A stretch of DNA of 64,000 nt from OCS116 sp051531935 (GCA_051531935.1 JAOPTR010000022.1:1-64000), one strand, 5' to 3'; positions 1 through 8,868 are shown, counted from the first letter of the stretch. Numbers and translations: made by a program. The notes: a model not told the origin generated them from the letters alone.

Positions 1-40
1 TCGCCAAAGAGATGGCTCAACTTTTTGCCCTTGTGGGGGC
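1..40. repeat. Right end of composite repeat unit A, cut by the window edge
   Basis: The first 20 bases (tcgccaaagagatggctcaa) match the end of the unit A copy at 11621-11640 at all but the last base. The following bases, through gcattaatgt, also match the sequence after that copy. The copy lies downstream of holA in a non-coding stretch and continues into a unit B copy at 61-117. The rest of the unit lies off the window. Confidence 0.6.
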
Positions 41-60
41 ATTAATGTTTGGGTGAGTAA

Positions 61-117
61 GTGTTGGCAGGAGAGTTGCCCAGTATTGGCGGCATAAAGA
101 CAGGTGGTGGGCTTGTT
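61..117. repeat. Composite repeat unit B, copy 1
   Basis: This 57-base stretch aligns without gaps to 11453-11509. By hand count 13 positions differ. Shared blocks are ttggcaggag and taaagacag, then gggcttgtt. A shorter, more diverged copy is at 11680-11722. No coding frame is kept open across copies. It sits about 60 bases after the start of the unit A tail at position 1, the same spacing as the pair at 11621/11680. Confidence 0.6.
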
Positions 118-148
118 GTTTAGTATTTGGGTTGATTACGAGGTTAGC

Positions 149-1171
149 TTAACGGCCAGCCATTAGACTTAGTCGGGTGACCAGGCGGTTTAGGATGTCT
201 TTTGATAATTGGGCGTTCATTCTGGCGTCTATGTCGGCTTGTGCGATTAGGGTTTGGGCTAGGTCGGTTTTGCGCATGTTCCAACGATTCACCTGCGAAA
301 TGATTGCGTTTTTGCGGTTGAAAAATACGGGTGGGCGCATGGATGAGACGATGCTATCAGGGGATTTTCCCTTTGATAGACCGTATGAAGCTGCATGCAA
401 CATATTGAAATGATTGCGTATAATTGCGAATATCATCACTGGGTGATCGCCTGACGAAATGAAATGGGTTAGCTCATGATCGGCGGCTTGGGTTTGACCT
501 GCGCAGATGGCATCCAGTAATTTATCGAATGAGAATTTGGCGGCATCGCCTGTTAGGCACGCTGTTATATCGGCTTCTGTAACTTCATCTTGTTTGAGGC
601 AATAGGTGATTAATTTGTCTATTTCGCTGCGGGTGAGGGCGCGGTCATTACCCAAAAGTGATTGTAGATATTGTAAATTATTGGATGAGATTGTTAATTT
701 ATGTTCGACCAACATATCGCGTATTAACTGGCTGACATCTCGCAGGTTATCTTGATAGCAAGGCAGGGATGCAGCTTTTTTGCTTTTTATGCAAAGCTTA
801 ACCAAAGCTGAGGTTTTTTTGAGATCGCGACCCTCGATGATGACGATGTTACCTTCTTTAGGTTCTTCCAATAAGCTTTTGATTTGTTTTTGGATTTGGG
901 TGGCGTCATCGAATATCCAAAGGGTTTTTTGACCACCAAACATCGGGATTGAAAAATATTCATCAAATAACGGGCTGTTATCGCCTGTCACATCTGAACC
1001 GTTCATACGGGAAATATTAAAAGCATCGTCAAGACTGCCTGCATAATGCTTGACCAAGGCGCGGGTGCGCTCGGCAACCATGCCGCGATCTGGCCCGTAG
1101 ACCAAAATAACCCGCAGACCAGCCGTTGGAGATTTAAGAAACCCAGAAATTTGTGCTGCTTTAATCTCCAC
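149..1171 (-). CDS. holA: DNA polymerase III subunit delta
   Basis: The predicted 340-residue protein has the length and overall pattern of the clamp-loader delta subunit, which opens the beta clamp and loads it on primed DNA. An early GPDRGM stretch (about residues 26-31) is typical of the delta N-terminal domain, and the C-terminal part is helical as in the family. The start is a GTG 11 bases after the leuS stop, with AGG about nine bases upstream, so the two genes are probably co-transcribed. In most Proteobacteria an lptE gene separates leuS from holA; none is present here. The family is poorly conserved in sequence, so the call rests on both pattern and position. Confidence 0.9.
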   Translation of the reverse strand: MEIKAAQISGFLKSPTAGLRVILVYGPDRGMVAERTRALVKHYAGSLDDAFNISRMNGSDVTGDNSPLFDEYFSIPMFGGQKTLWIFDDATQIQKQIKSLLEEPKEGNIVIIEGRDLKKTSALVKLCIKSKKAASLPCYQDNLRDVSQLIRDMLVEHKLTISSNNLQYLQSLLGNDRALTRSEIDKLITYCLKQDEVTEADITACLTGDAAKFSFDKLLDAICAGQTQAADHELTHFISSGDHPVMIFAIIRNHFNMLHAASYGLSKGKSPDSIVSSMRPPVFFNRKNAIISQVNRWNMRKTDLAQTLIAQADIDARMNAQLSKDILNRLVTRLSLMAGR

Positions 1172-1182
1172 TGACTAAACCT

Positions 1183-3804
1183 TTATTTGACCACGATGTT
1201 AACAATACGACCCGGTACAATGATTTTTTTAACGATGGTTTTACCTTCGATGTTTCTCATCACGCCTTCGAGTTTGAAAGCTGCGGCTTCGATTTCATCT
1301 TTTGTAGCATCTTTGGCGATTTCTAGAATATCGCGTTTTTTGCCATTAACTTGCACAGCGATGCTGACAGTATTATCGACGGTTAATGCCTGTTCAAAAT
1401 CTGGCCACGCTTGTTCTGCGGCTAAATTTGAATATCCGAGCTGTTTCCAACATTCTTCGGCCAGATGGGGCATAATGGGCCCAAATAGCTGAACGAGGCG
1501 GGTTAGCGCTTCAAATAACACAAATTCGGCAGCAGCATCTTTTTTATCGGCTTTGGCCGCAAAGCTAGATATAGCGTTGGTTAGCATGTAAATTTGTGCG
1601 ATTGCGACGTTAAAATGCAGGTTTTCGATCGCCTGTGATACGTTTTTAATCGACTTGTGGGTGATTACACGTAGTGAGGTGGCCTGAGCGTCCAGATTTA
1701 TGGGCACATTTGCGAGGTCGATTAAATTGCCTGTTGAGTTTTCGCAGACCAAACGCCAAACACGTTGGGTGAATTTATACGATCCATCGACGCCTGCGTC
1801 TGTCCAGAGGAAATCTCTTTCGGGTGGGCTATCGGAAATTGTAAACCATCTTGCAGTATCGGCACCGAAATTGGTGACAAAGTCTGTTGGGTCGACAACA
1901 TTCTTTTTGGACTTGGACATTTTTTCGACGGAGCCGATGGTGACTTGTTCGCCTGTATCGGAATGTTTGGCGGTTCGGTTATCGCCTTCGGCATCCAAAA
2001 GTACAAATTCTGGGTTTAGCCATTGGCCATTTTGGTCTTTATATGTCTCATGCGTAATCATGCCCTGAGTGAACAGGTTGGTGAACGGCTCATCGACATT
2101 TGTATAGCCGCATTTTTTCATCGCGCGATTGAAGAAGCGAGAATAGAGCAAATGCAGGATGGCATGCTCGATGCCGCCAATATATTGATCGACGCCGAGC
2201 CAATAATCGGCTGCTTCGGAATTTACGGCTTTTTCGGCTTTGCTATCGGCAAAACGGGCATAATACCAACTTGAATCTATGAAAGTATCGAAAGTATCGG
2301 TTTCACGTGTGGCATCTTTTGCACATTTTGGGCATGGCACATGCTTCCATGTGGGGTGATGATCTAGTGGATTGCCCGGTTTGTCGAATGTTACATCGTC
2401 TGGCAGTTTAACGGGTAGGTCGGCCTTATTGACTGGGATTGTGCCGCAGGTATCGCAATGGACGACAGGGATTGGACAGCCCCAATAGCGTTGGCGGCTA
2501 ATGCCCCAATCGCGCAGGCGGTAGTTGGTTTTGCGTGTGCCTTGTGGTTGGCCGTTTAACTGTTGATTTTCGAGTTTTGTGGCTACAGCTTTAAGGGCTT
2601 GTTGCTTATTCATGCCGTTCATAAAGCCTGAATTGATGAGCAGGCCATCATCTGTATTGGCTTCCAGGCTTTTAGCGTTGAAAGTTTCGCTGTCAATGGC
2701 ATCATTTTCCATAACCAATGTGACGGGGAGGTCATATTTGCGTGCGAAATCCATATCGCGTTGGTCATGTGCGGGGCAGCCGAATACGGCGCCTGTGCCA
2801 TAGCCCATTAGCACGAAATTGGCGATATAGACTGGTAATTGCTGATCGGGATTTAGCGGGTTTGTGGCAGTGATGCCTGTATTATAGCCTTTTTTCTCGG
2901 CGGTTTCGATGGCTTCCTCGGTTGTGCCGATGGCGTTGCATTCATCAATAAAGCTTTTTATATCTGCATTTGCACTGGCAAGTTGGGTTGCAAGTGGGTG
3001 ACCTGCACTGATGGCCATGAAACTTGCGCCAAACAATGTATCTGCGCGGGTTGTATATACCTTAAGGCTTGGGAATTCTGCAGGTGATTCGTTTAGCTGG
3101 AAACTGACTTCCATACCCTCGGAGCGACCAATCCAATTTGACTGCATGAGTTTAACTTTGTCTGGCCATCCATCCATATCATCTAATGCGGAGATTAACT
3201 CATCGGCATAATCGGTGATTTTGAAGAACCACTGCGTTAAATCGCGTTGCTCGACTGTGGCGCCAGAGCGCCAACCTTTGCCATCAATGACTTGCTCGTT
3301 GGCAAGCACTGTATTATCGACAGGATCCCAATTTACGCGGGATTTTTTACGATCGACTAGGCCTGCGGCTAGAAATTCTAGGAATAATTCTTGTTGTTTG
3401 CCGTAATATTCGACATCGCAAGTTGCGAATTCGCGCTCCCAATCGAGCGAAAAGCCCATGCTTTGCAATTGATTACGCATATTGGCGATGTTTTGATATG
3501 TCCATTCACCAGGGTGGACATTATGTTGTTGCGCAGCATTCTCGGCAGGCATCCCAAACGCATCCCAGCCCATTGGATGCAGTACATTAAAGCCTTTGGC
3601 ACGTTTATAACGTGCGATTACATCGCCCATTGTATAGTTACGCACGTGACCCATATGCAGATTGCCAGAAGGGTACGGAAACATTTCGAGCACATAATAT
3701 TTAGGTTTGCTAAAATCATTAGTGGCATTGAATAATCTTTTATCGGCCCAAACTTGCTGCCAATGCTTTTCTTTTTCGGGTGCATTATATCTAATGTCGC
3801 TCAC
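1183..3804 (-). CDS. leuS: Leucine--tRNA ligase
   Basis: This cytoplasmic class I aminoacyl-tRNA synthetase charges tRNA-Leu with leucine. The 873-residue product has the usual bacterial length. The HIGH signature appears as HMGH at residues 50-53, and the KMSKS loop is intact at about residue 628. A central editing (CP1) region and a C-terminal anticodon-binding region fit between and after them. The start is GTG, with AAGG nine bases upstream. A 546-base gap separates it from the divergent porin gene, and holA follows after 11 bases. Confidence 0.98.
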   Translation of the reverse strand: MSDIRYNAPEKEKHWQQVWADKRLFNATNDFSKPKYYVLEMFPYPSGNLHMGHVRNYTMGDVIARYKRAKGFNVLHPMGWDAFGMPAENAAQQHNVHPGEWTYQNIANMRNQLQSMGFSLDWEREFATCDVEYYGKQQELFLEFLAAGLVDRKKSRVNWDPVDNTVLANEQVIDGKGWRSGATVEQRDLTQWFFKITDYADELISALDDMDGWPDKVKLMQSNWIGRSEGMEVSFQLNESPAEFPSLKVYTTRADTLFGASFMAISAGHPLATQLASANADIKSFIDECNAIGTTEEAIETAEKKGYNTGITATNPLNPDQQLPVYIANFVLMGYGTGAVFGCPAHDQRDMDFARKYDLPVTLVMENDAIDSETFNAKSLEANTDDGLLINSGFMNGMNKQQALKAVATKLENQQLNGQPQGTRKTNYRLRDWGISRQRYWGCPIPVVHCDTCGTIPVNKADLPVKLPDDVTFDKPGNPLDHHPTWKHVPCPKCAKDATRETDTFDTFIDSSWYYARFADSKAEKAVNSEAADYWLGVDQYIGGIEHAILHLLYSRFFNRAMKKCGYTNVDEPFTNLFTQGMITHETYKDQNGQWLNPEFVLLDAEGDNRTAKHSDTGEQVTIGSVEKMSKSKKNVVDPTDFVTNFGADTARWFTISDSPPERDFLWTDAGVDGSYKFTQRVWRLVCENSTGNLIDLANVPINLDAQATSLRVITHKSIKNVSQAIENLHFNVAIAQIYMLTNAISSFAAKADKKDAAAEFVLFEALTRLVQLFGPIMPHLAEECWKQLGYSNLAAEQAWPDFEQALTVDNTVSIAVQVNGKKRDILEIAKDATKDEIEAAAFKLEGVMRNIEGKTIVKKIIVPGRIVNIVVK

Positions 3805-4350
3805 TTTTTGATACCTTATATATAGAGAGTGTTTTTTGCTGTTATTTTCTTATTAGCGACTTACGCCTTTGGGTGCAACTTTGTTTATGTGATTTTGTAT
3901 AAATTGTTGAATGACGTGGGGTAAGAGGCCGGGTTTGAATAAGAGCTGGTGGTTGCTGAATATGTGTTAGGTAAAAAAACAACATATATTTGATGCTAAC
4001 TTAAGTCTAATCTGTGGGAAAATGGGTAGGAGATGGTAAATAAAACCTTTATTTAATAATACGTTAACCAATATCAGCCCGAAACTGGTGTAATTTTGTC
4101 ACATATTGGCAGAAAGCTAGCGAGGAGGGGGAAGTATGGTTGCAATCTTGCTCAAAATTGGCGATTAATACTTATCGAATTTCGGGCACGTGTGAAAAAC
4201 GGGTTTTGGTTCGTATCTAGATGGAATTTCATTTGTATATTCTTATCAGATATGAAAATGAAATTTTCGGACTTGAAGCTTGTGGTGAGCATATCTGGAA
4301 TTCGGTGTTGAAAATAGGCAATGATGCTTATTTAGCTGAGAGATAAAATT
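3805..4350. other. 546-base divergent intergenic region between leuS and the porin
   Basis: It must hold the leuS promoter and the promoter and leader of the porin. The only reading frame of note (4096-4311) starts with TTG, has no ribosome-binding site and looks like no known protein, so I do not call it. The clearest structure is the inverted repeat at 4225-4265, described separately. I could not assign promoter boxes with confidence. Confidence 0.6.
4225..4265 (+). promoter_or_regulatory. 10-bp inverted repeat in the porin leader region
   Basis: AATTTCATTT at 4225-4234 is exactly complementary to AAATGAAATT at 4256-4265, with 21 bases between. A second overlapping palindrome, GAAAAT-GAA-ATTTTC, lies at 4254-4268. 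The pair sits 85-125 bases before the porin start. It could fold in the mRNA leader or act as a two-site operator. Its role is unknown. Confidence 0.4.
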
Positions 4351-5478
4351 ATGAAAAAAATTCTTCTTGCGACATCTGCACTAGTTGCAATGTCAAGCGT
4401 TGCAGTAGCTGGTGATATTCCTGCTGCTCCAGTAGCTCCTTTGGTAGCTGGTTGGACTGTAACTGCTACTGGTTCTGCAACTATCTTTGGTTTCTATAAC
4501 CAAACTGGTACTGTAGCTCTAGGTACTCAATATGGTATCGGTGGTGATTTTGAAGCTTCTTTAAAAGCTGCTAAAACTCTAGACGACGGTTCTGACGTTT
4601 ATGTTAAAGTTGTTGCTGACAAAGACGAAACTTTAGAAGCTCTTGTTGGTTACAAATCAGCAATTGGCGAATTTAAAGCCGGCGCTGTTGGTGGTAAAGA
4701 CGAACATGATGTTGAAGTACCTGGTGCTGCTGGCATTCCAAACATTGGTGACGAACTAGAAGACGGCGACAAAGGTCTAACTTTTGCTTCTGCTGATCTA
4801 TCTAAATATGTACGTTTCAATGCTGCTGCAGTTCTTACTGGTGCTGTTTACTCAGTAACATATGCAACTCCTGTACTTGGTGGTTTCCAAGCTGGTTTTG
4901 GTGTTGACGGTGACGGTTCTGTTGATCTAGCTGTTGCTGGTTCATTCGACGTTTCTGGCGCGACTGTTAAAGTTGGTGCTGGTTATATCGCTACTGCTGT
5001 TGCACTTGACAAAGGTGTTGCTAAAGTAGGTGCTTCTGTTGCTGTTGCTGGTTTCACAATCGGTGGTGACTTTGCTGCTGATCTTGCAACTTCTGCAAAC
5101 AACAACTTCACTGCTGGTGTTGGTTATGCAACTGGCCCATTCACTGTAGCTGCTCAATATGCTGCTCTAGCTAACAATGCTGGTAAAGGCGTTATTACTG
5201 CTGGTGTTCGTTACAAAGAAAACGGCGTTGATGCTATCGTTGACGGTTCTTATGACCTAAACAACACAACTGGTTATAAAGCTGCTGCTGGCGCAACTTA
5301 CACATTCACTGACATCACTGTTGGTGCTACTGTATTGTTCGACAACGGCGCTGCAAACAAAGTATCAGCTTCTGCTGGTGTTGATTATGCAATTAGCAGC
5401 AACGTATCTGTTGGTGCTGGCGTTGGTTACAACGGCGCAGACTTCGGTGCTGCTGCTGGTCTTAAAGTTAGCTTCTAA
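4351..5478 (+). CDS. Outer-membrane porin
   Basis: The 375-residue product begins with a clear signal peptide (MKKILLATSALVAMSSVAVA, cleavage before GDIPAAP) and ends in phenylalanine after a beta-strand pattern (GLKVSF), the usual signal for outer-membrane beta-barrel insertion. Alternating glycine/alanine-rich strands and acidic turns fit a general diffusion porin of the alphaproteobacterial (Rhodobacterales-like) type. Codon choice is much narrower than in neighbouring genes: Ala GCT, Gly GGT and Val GTT dominate, which suggests very high expression. It is monocistronic, with a long leader carrying an inverted repeat and a strong terminator 32 bases after the stop. Substrate selectivity cannot be read from the sequence. 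Confidence 0.9.
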   Translation: MKKILLATSALVAMSSVAVAGDIPAAPVAPLVAGWTVTATGSATIFGFYNQTGTVALGTQYGIGGDFEASLKAAKTLDDGSDVYVKVVADKDETLEALVGYKSAIGEFKAGAVGGKDEHDVEVPGAAGIPNIGDELEDGDKGLTFASADLSKYVRFNAAAVLTGAVYSVTYATPVLGGFQAGFGVDGDGSVDLAVAGSFDVSGATVKVGAGYIATAVALDKGVAKVGASVAVAGFTIGGDFAADLATSANNNFTAGVGYATGPFTVAAQYAALANNAGKGVITAGVRYKENGVDAIVDGSYDLNNTTGYKAAAGATYTFTDITVGATVLFDNGAANKVSASAGVDYAISSNVSVGAGVGYNGADFGAAAGLKVSF

Positions 5479-5510
5479 TCTAATTAGAATTAACTTACCA
5501 AAAGTTATGA

Positions 5511-5542
5511 AGACGGATCCTTTTAGGGTCCGTCTTTTTTTT
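5511..5542 (+). terminator. Rho-independent terminator of the porin gene
   Basis: AGACGGATCC (5511-5520) pairs with GGGTCCGTCT (5526-5535) through ten pairs including one G-T wobble. The loop is TTTTA, and a run of seven T follows at 5536-5542. Confidence 0.9.
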
Positions 5543-5598
5543 GTCTTGCGGTTTGTTTTTGACTGGCATAAATTGGCAAAAAATAATGAGGTTAAGCT

Positions 5599-6246
5599 AT
5601 GTATCAAGATGTTCTCAATGAAGTTGCTTTTGCAATTGATAAAGAAGAGCGCACTGCGCAAGATGTAAATTTGCTAGTGGTGAGTAAGACATTTGCTGCA
5701 GATGATATAAAGCCGATATTAGAACAAGGTGCGCGGGCATTTGGTGAAAATAGAGTGCAAGAAGCACAAGCCAAGTGGCCTGACTTAAAAACTGAATATG
5801 AAAATGTTGAATTACACCTAATTGGCCCGTTACAAAGCAATAAAACGGCTGAGGCTGTGGCTTTGTTTGATGTGATTCATACGGTGGATCGAAAAAAGAT
5901 TGCTGACCATATTGCGGCTGAACAAATAAAGCAGGGTAAAGCGCTTAAATTGTTTATTCAGGTGAATATTGGCAATGAACCGCAAAAATCGGGCATAAAT
6001 TTGGATGAACTTGCTGATTTTTATCAATATTGCAAAACAGAAAAAGGCCTGAATGTCATTGGATTAATGTGCATTCCACCTGCTGAACATGATAGTGGGC
6101 CTTACTTTGCCTTATTATATAAGCATGCGAAACAATTGGGTTTGCCTGAGTTAAGCATGGGCATGAGTGCTGATTTTAAGACAGCTATAAGATTGGGCGC
6201 GACTTATATACGTGTTGGATCGGCAATTTTTGGCTCGCGTAGTTGA
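5599..6246 (+). CDS. yggS: YggS family pyridoxal phosphate homeostasis protein
   Basis: This cytosolic PLP-binding protein (PLPHP) buffers pyridoxal 5'-phosphate and has no firmly known catalytic reaction. At 215 residues it has the family length. The PLP-binding lysine lies in VVSK near residue 29. Family blocks FGENRVQEAQ, HLIGPLQSNK, LSMGMSADF and RVGSAIFG are all present. The ATG start has a GAGG-like site upstream. In many alphaproteobacteria yggS lies near leuS-holA; here the porin lies between them. It is a single gene with its own 130-base downstream gap. Confidence 0.95.
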   Translation: MYQDVLNEVAFAIDKEERTAQDVNLLVVSKTFAADDIKPILEQGARAFGENRVQEAQAKWPDLKTEYENVELHLIGPLQSNKTAEAVALFDVIHTVDRKKIADHIAAEQIKQGKALKLFIQVNIGNEPQKSGINLDELADFYQYCKTEKGLNVIGLMCIPPAEHDSGPYFALLYKHAKQLGLPELSMGMSADFKTAIRLGATYIRVGSAIFGSRS

Positions 6247-6388
6247 TCTTTGTTGTTTGAAAACAAATGCTTAATTATTGTAGTATTGGGCACAGGTATC
6301 ACCAAGACGTAACGCTTTTGTGAAATATAGTTATTGGCGAATGGGTTATTAGGTGGTTATATAGTGGCAACCAGATATGAGGCAAAAT

Positions 6389-7075
6389 ATGAGTGACAAT
6401 AAAAAAATACTAATCGTAGAAGATGACGACTTTTTACGTGAAGAATTGATTGAGCAATTGAGCTTGTATAATGAATTTGAGCTTAAAGCCTGCGCGCTTG
6501 CGTTTGACGCGGTGAAGCTTTCGGATAAAGAATATGTTGATTTGATTTTGATGGATGTTGGCTTGCCAGATATGGATGGCCGCGAAGCTGTTAAATTAAT
6601 CAGGCGCAATGGCTTTAAAGGCCCTATTATTATGCTAACCGCACAAGATAGTGAAGCTGATATTATTTTAGGGCTTGATAGTGGTGCTAATGATTATGTT
6701 TTAAAACCCTTTAGAGTGGGCGAGCTATTGGCGCGCATGAGAGCGCAATTTAGACAATTTGAGCAAAGTGAAGATGCGGTATTTAACCTTGGCCCTTATG
6801 TTTTTAAACCATCAATTAAACGCCTAACAAAAGCTGATGGCGAAGAAATTCGTTTGACTGAAAAAGAAACGGCCATTTTGAAATATCTGTACAAAGCTGA
6901 TGGCAGCTCAATTGGCCGCGATGAGTTATTGACTGAGGTTTGGGGTTATAATTCGGGTATTACCACCCATACATTGGAAACTCATATTTATCGGTTGCGC
7001 CAGAAAATTGAACCTAAGGAAAGTGGTATTAAAATTATTATCACTGACTCAAAAGGTTATAAAATTAGCAAGTGA
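6389..7075 (+). CDS. OmpR/PhoB-type response regulator (orphan)
   Basis: The N-terminal receiver domain (about residues 1-115) begins ILIVEDDD and carries the phosphoacceptor Asp in LILMDVGLPD, a Thr in MLTAQ and the conserved Lys in YVLKPF. The C-terminal winged-helix domain (about 130-228) includes LTEKETAILKYL and THTLETHIYRLRQKIE, so the product is a DNA-binding transcription factor. I chose the ATG at 6389 over the in-frame ATG at 6377 because GAGG ends six bases before 6389. No histidine kinase gene is nearby. The next gene overlaps its stop codon, which suggests they work together. The signal and targets are unknown. Confidence 0.9.
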   Translation: MSDNKKILIVEDDDFLREELIEQLSLYNEFELKACALAFDAVKLSDKEYVDLILMDVGLPDMDGREAVKLIRRNGFKGPIIMLTAQDSEADIILGLDSGANDYVLKPFRVGELLARMRAQFRQFEQSEDAVFNLGPYVFKPSIKRLTKADGEEIRLTEKETAILKYLYKADGSSIGRDELLTEVWGYNSGITTHTLETHIYRLRQKIEPKESGIKIIITDSKGYKISK

Positions 7076-7503
7076 CCAATAATAGTATTTTAAAACAATT
7101 GCTGATGGCTCTGCCGATATTTCAAAACCTTTCTGACGATGAGTTGGGTGTTTTGGCAATGGTGGGGCGGCGCCGTGAGCATAGGCCTGAAGAATTGTTA
7201 TATGGTGCTGACCGACTAAGTGACAAAGCTATTTTAATTAGCGCAGGGCGGTGCATTATCCGCCATCAAGCCGATGACAAAGCCGATATTGTGGCGAGAC
7301 GCGGCATGTTGATTAATGAACTTTCGCTTTTTACCACAAAATTATACGACCATAGCGCAGTGGCCATGGAGCAAATGACGGCTTATCACTTTGCCTGTGA
7401 AGATTTTATGAGCCTGATGGAAAATTACCCAAAAATTGGCCGTAAAATACAGAATAATATGGCTTTGCGCATGGCTGTGGCAAGCCAAGTGTTTAGCGCT
7501 TAG
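7072..7503 (+). CDS. Cyclic-nucleotide-binding-fold protein without DNA-binding domain
   Basis: The 143-residue product opens with a Crp/Fnr-like pattern (PIFQNLSDDEL, then a beta-roll with ILISAGRCIIRH and RRGMLINELSLF) but ends where a Crp protein would start its helix-turn-helix. It is probably a stand-alone cNMP-binding-like domain. The phosphate-binding cassette (GE..L..R.A) is not intact, so nucleotide binding is uncertain. It starts with a GTG that overlaps the response-regulator stop in GTGA, typical of translational coupling. I infer a sensory or partner role for the regulator. Its last 11 bases overlap the convergent aldo/keto reductase gene. Confidence 0.75.
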   Translation: MTNNSILKQLLMALPIFQNLSDDELGVLAMVGRRREHRPEELLYGADRLSDKAILISAGRCIIRHQADDKADIVARRGMLINELSLFTTKLYDHSAVAMEQMTAYHFACEDFMSLMENYPKIGRKIQNNMALRMAVASQVFSA

Positions 7504-8239
7504 ATTGTTCGAAAACCTCTAAATTATTCTTAAGATGCTCAATATTGCTTGTGCCAGATAATATTATGCCGCGGTTAATTTTTTGATTTAAAAACTGCAT
7601 GGCTTTGCTTCTGTCTGCCAATTGGCCAGAAGCAAGGGGGCGATTGATGATTGCCATAGGTGGGTTTTCATAAGTTAGATAAAGCGCTAACAATTCGGTA
7701 TTGATGAGGTTGGCAGGAAACTGGATGCTATCGAATATCTGCACATCTAGTGCAGCTTTGAGGGCTTCTGTTGTGGAGATACTCACGCCAATGGCAGTGA
7801 CCGCCCCTGTTTTTTTGAGGTTTTGAAACCAATTTAACAATTTATCATCCTGCATATCTTTGGGCGTAGTTTTATGCAGTTGCAATAGATCTATAGTGCC
7901 AAGATGTCGAAGCGAATTATTGAAACTTGTTTCGAGCGCTTTGAGGGAATGATTTATTGGTTCATTGGCTGGCATTGGCCAGATTTCACCCGTTTTTGTG
8001 GCAATGATGATGCTATCGCGTATATCAGAACCCAGGTTATTAAGAAATTCTCCGAGCACTTTTTCGCTTGTGCCATAAGCGGCTGCTGTATCGAAGAAAC
8101 GCACACCATTGTCTATGGCTGCTTGTAACAATTGATGTGCCTGCGCAGGATTGCAAACGGGATGTTTGTCTGTTGGCCATGGTCGGCCGATGCTGATTAA
8201 ACCTAAACCTAGCTCTAAATCTGTGATGTTTTTGAACAT
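7493..8239 (-). CDS. Aldo/keto reductase family protein
   Basis: The 248-residue product keeps the AKR barrel catalytic residues: Asp and Tyr in FFDTAAAYGTSEKVLG, Lys in IIATKTG and His in LLQLHKTT. The family reduces aldehydes or ketones with NADPH. It is shorter than the usual 300-330 residues, lacking some of the loops and the C-terminal extension that set substrate choice, but no frame break is visible. The ATG has AAGG six bases upstream. It ends inside the convergent cNMP-fold gene and is followed upstream by the beta-helix and tesB genes on the same strand. The substrate is unknown. Confidence 0.88.
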   Translation of the reverse strand: MFKNITDLELGLGLISIGRPWPTDKHPVCNPAQAHQLLQAAIDNGVRFFDTAAAYGTSEKVLGEFLNNLGSDIRDSIIIATKTGEIWPMPANEPINHSLKALETSFNNSLRHLGTIDLLQLHKTTPKDMQDDKLLNWFQNLKKTGAVTAIGVSISTTEALKAALDVQIFDSIQFPANLINTELLALYLTYENPPMAIINRPLASGQLADRSKAMQFLNQKINRGIILSGTSNIEHLKNNLEVFEQSKR

Positions 8240-8262
8240 AATTGGCCTTATTTTTTGTCCGT

Positions 8263-8868
8263 TTAGTCCTGTAGGTGATAGGTTATTTGTTGTTCTATCT
8301 GAGCGGTTGCAAAATTATTGATGGCATTTATCACTTGGCCTTGTTGGAGTTGAATGGATTTTGCGGTTCCCATTCCTTTGAGCACAGCGCCGCGTTCATT
8401 GGGGTTTGGGCAATTATAATCACCCCCACCTTGTAGATTGATGTTGCGAGCAGATATAAGCCCGAGAATTTGACAACCTGAACCCAGTTGGCTATTGCCC
8501 ATCAATTCTGCACCATTCATAAGCCGCGCGCCATTGCCAATGGTGAGTTGTTGATTGGGACCTTGGCATAAAACCCTAACACCACCAGAGCCGAATTGAC
8601 AATGATCGCCAATGGAAATGCTGCCACCATTTTCGCTGATTATGGTTGTCATCGGCCAAAAGACATTATGATTGCCAATGACACATTGCGCTTGGGTGCA
8701 AATGATGATGGTCGATGGATAGAAGACATTGCCAGTACCGATACTGGCAGACTTAGAAATGAGTGTGGAATGTAGATCGTAAATGACGTTATTTTGGCGT
8801 AAATCGGCCATCTCGGCAATGGTTAAGAAGCCATTTTTTTGTCTAATCTCATCGTCAGTTAAGGGCAT
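8263..8868 (-). CDS. Left-handed beta-helix (hexapeptide repeat) protein
   Basis: The 201-residue product has repeated hexapeptide-like turns: SASIGTGNVF, CVIGNHNVF, ISIGDHCQFG, LTIGNGARLMNG and SQLGSGCQILG. These build a left-handed parallel beta-helix, as in dynactin-p25-like and acyl/acetyltransferase folds. I see no clear catalytic histidine motif, so enzymatic activity is not assured. The ATG at 8868 follows GGA by six bases and lies 14 bases after the tesB stop, so it is probably co-transcribed with tesB. The in-frame TTG at 8874 is a weaker alternative. I cannot name a function. Confidence 0.7.
   Translation of the reverse strand: MPLTDDEIRQKNGFLTIAEMADLRQNNVIYDLHSTLISKSASIGTGNVFYPSTIIICTQAQCVIGNHNVFWPMTTIISENGGSISIGDHCQFGSGGVRVLCQGPNQQLTIGNGARLMNGAELMGNSQLGSGCQILGLISARNINLQGGGDYNCPNPNERGAVLKGMGTAKSIQLQQGQVINAINNFATAQIEQQITYHLQD

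Noticed and set aside
4096..4311. Possible 71-codon gene between leuS and the porin
   Set aside because: It starts with TTG, has no ribosome-binding site, resembles no known protein and overlaps the porin leader inverted repeat.
7493..8239. Aldo/keto reductase as a truncated pseudogene
   Set aside because: It is short, but the start has a good ribosome-binding site, the frame is open throughout and the four catalytic residues are present.
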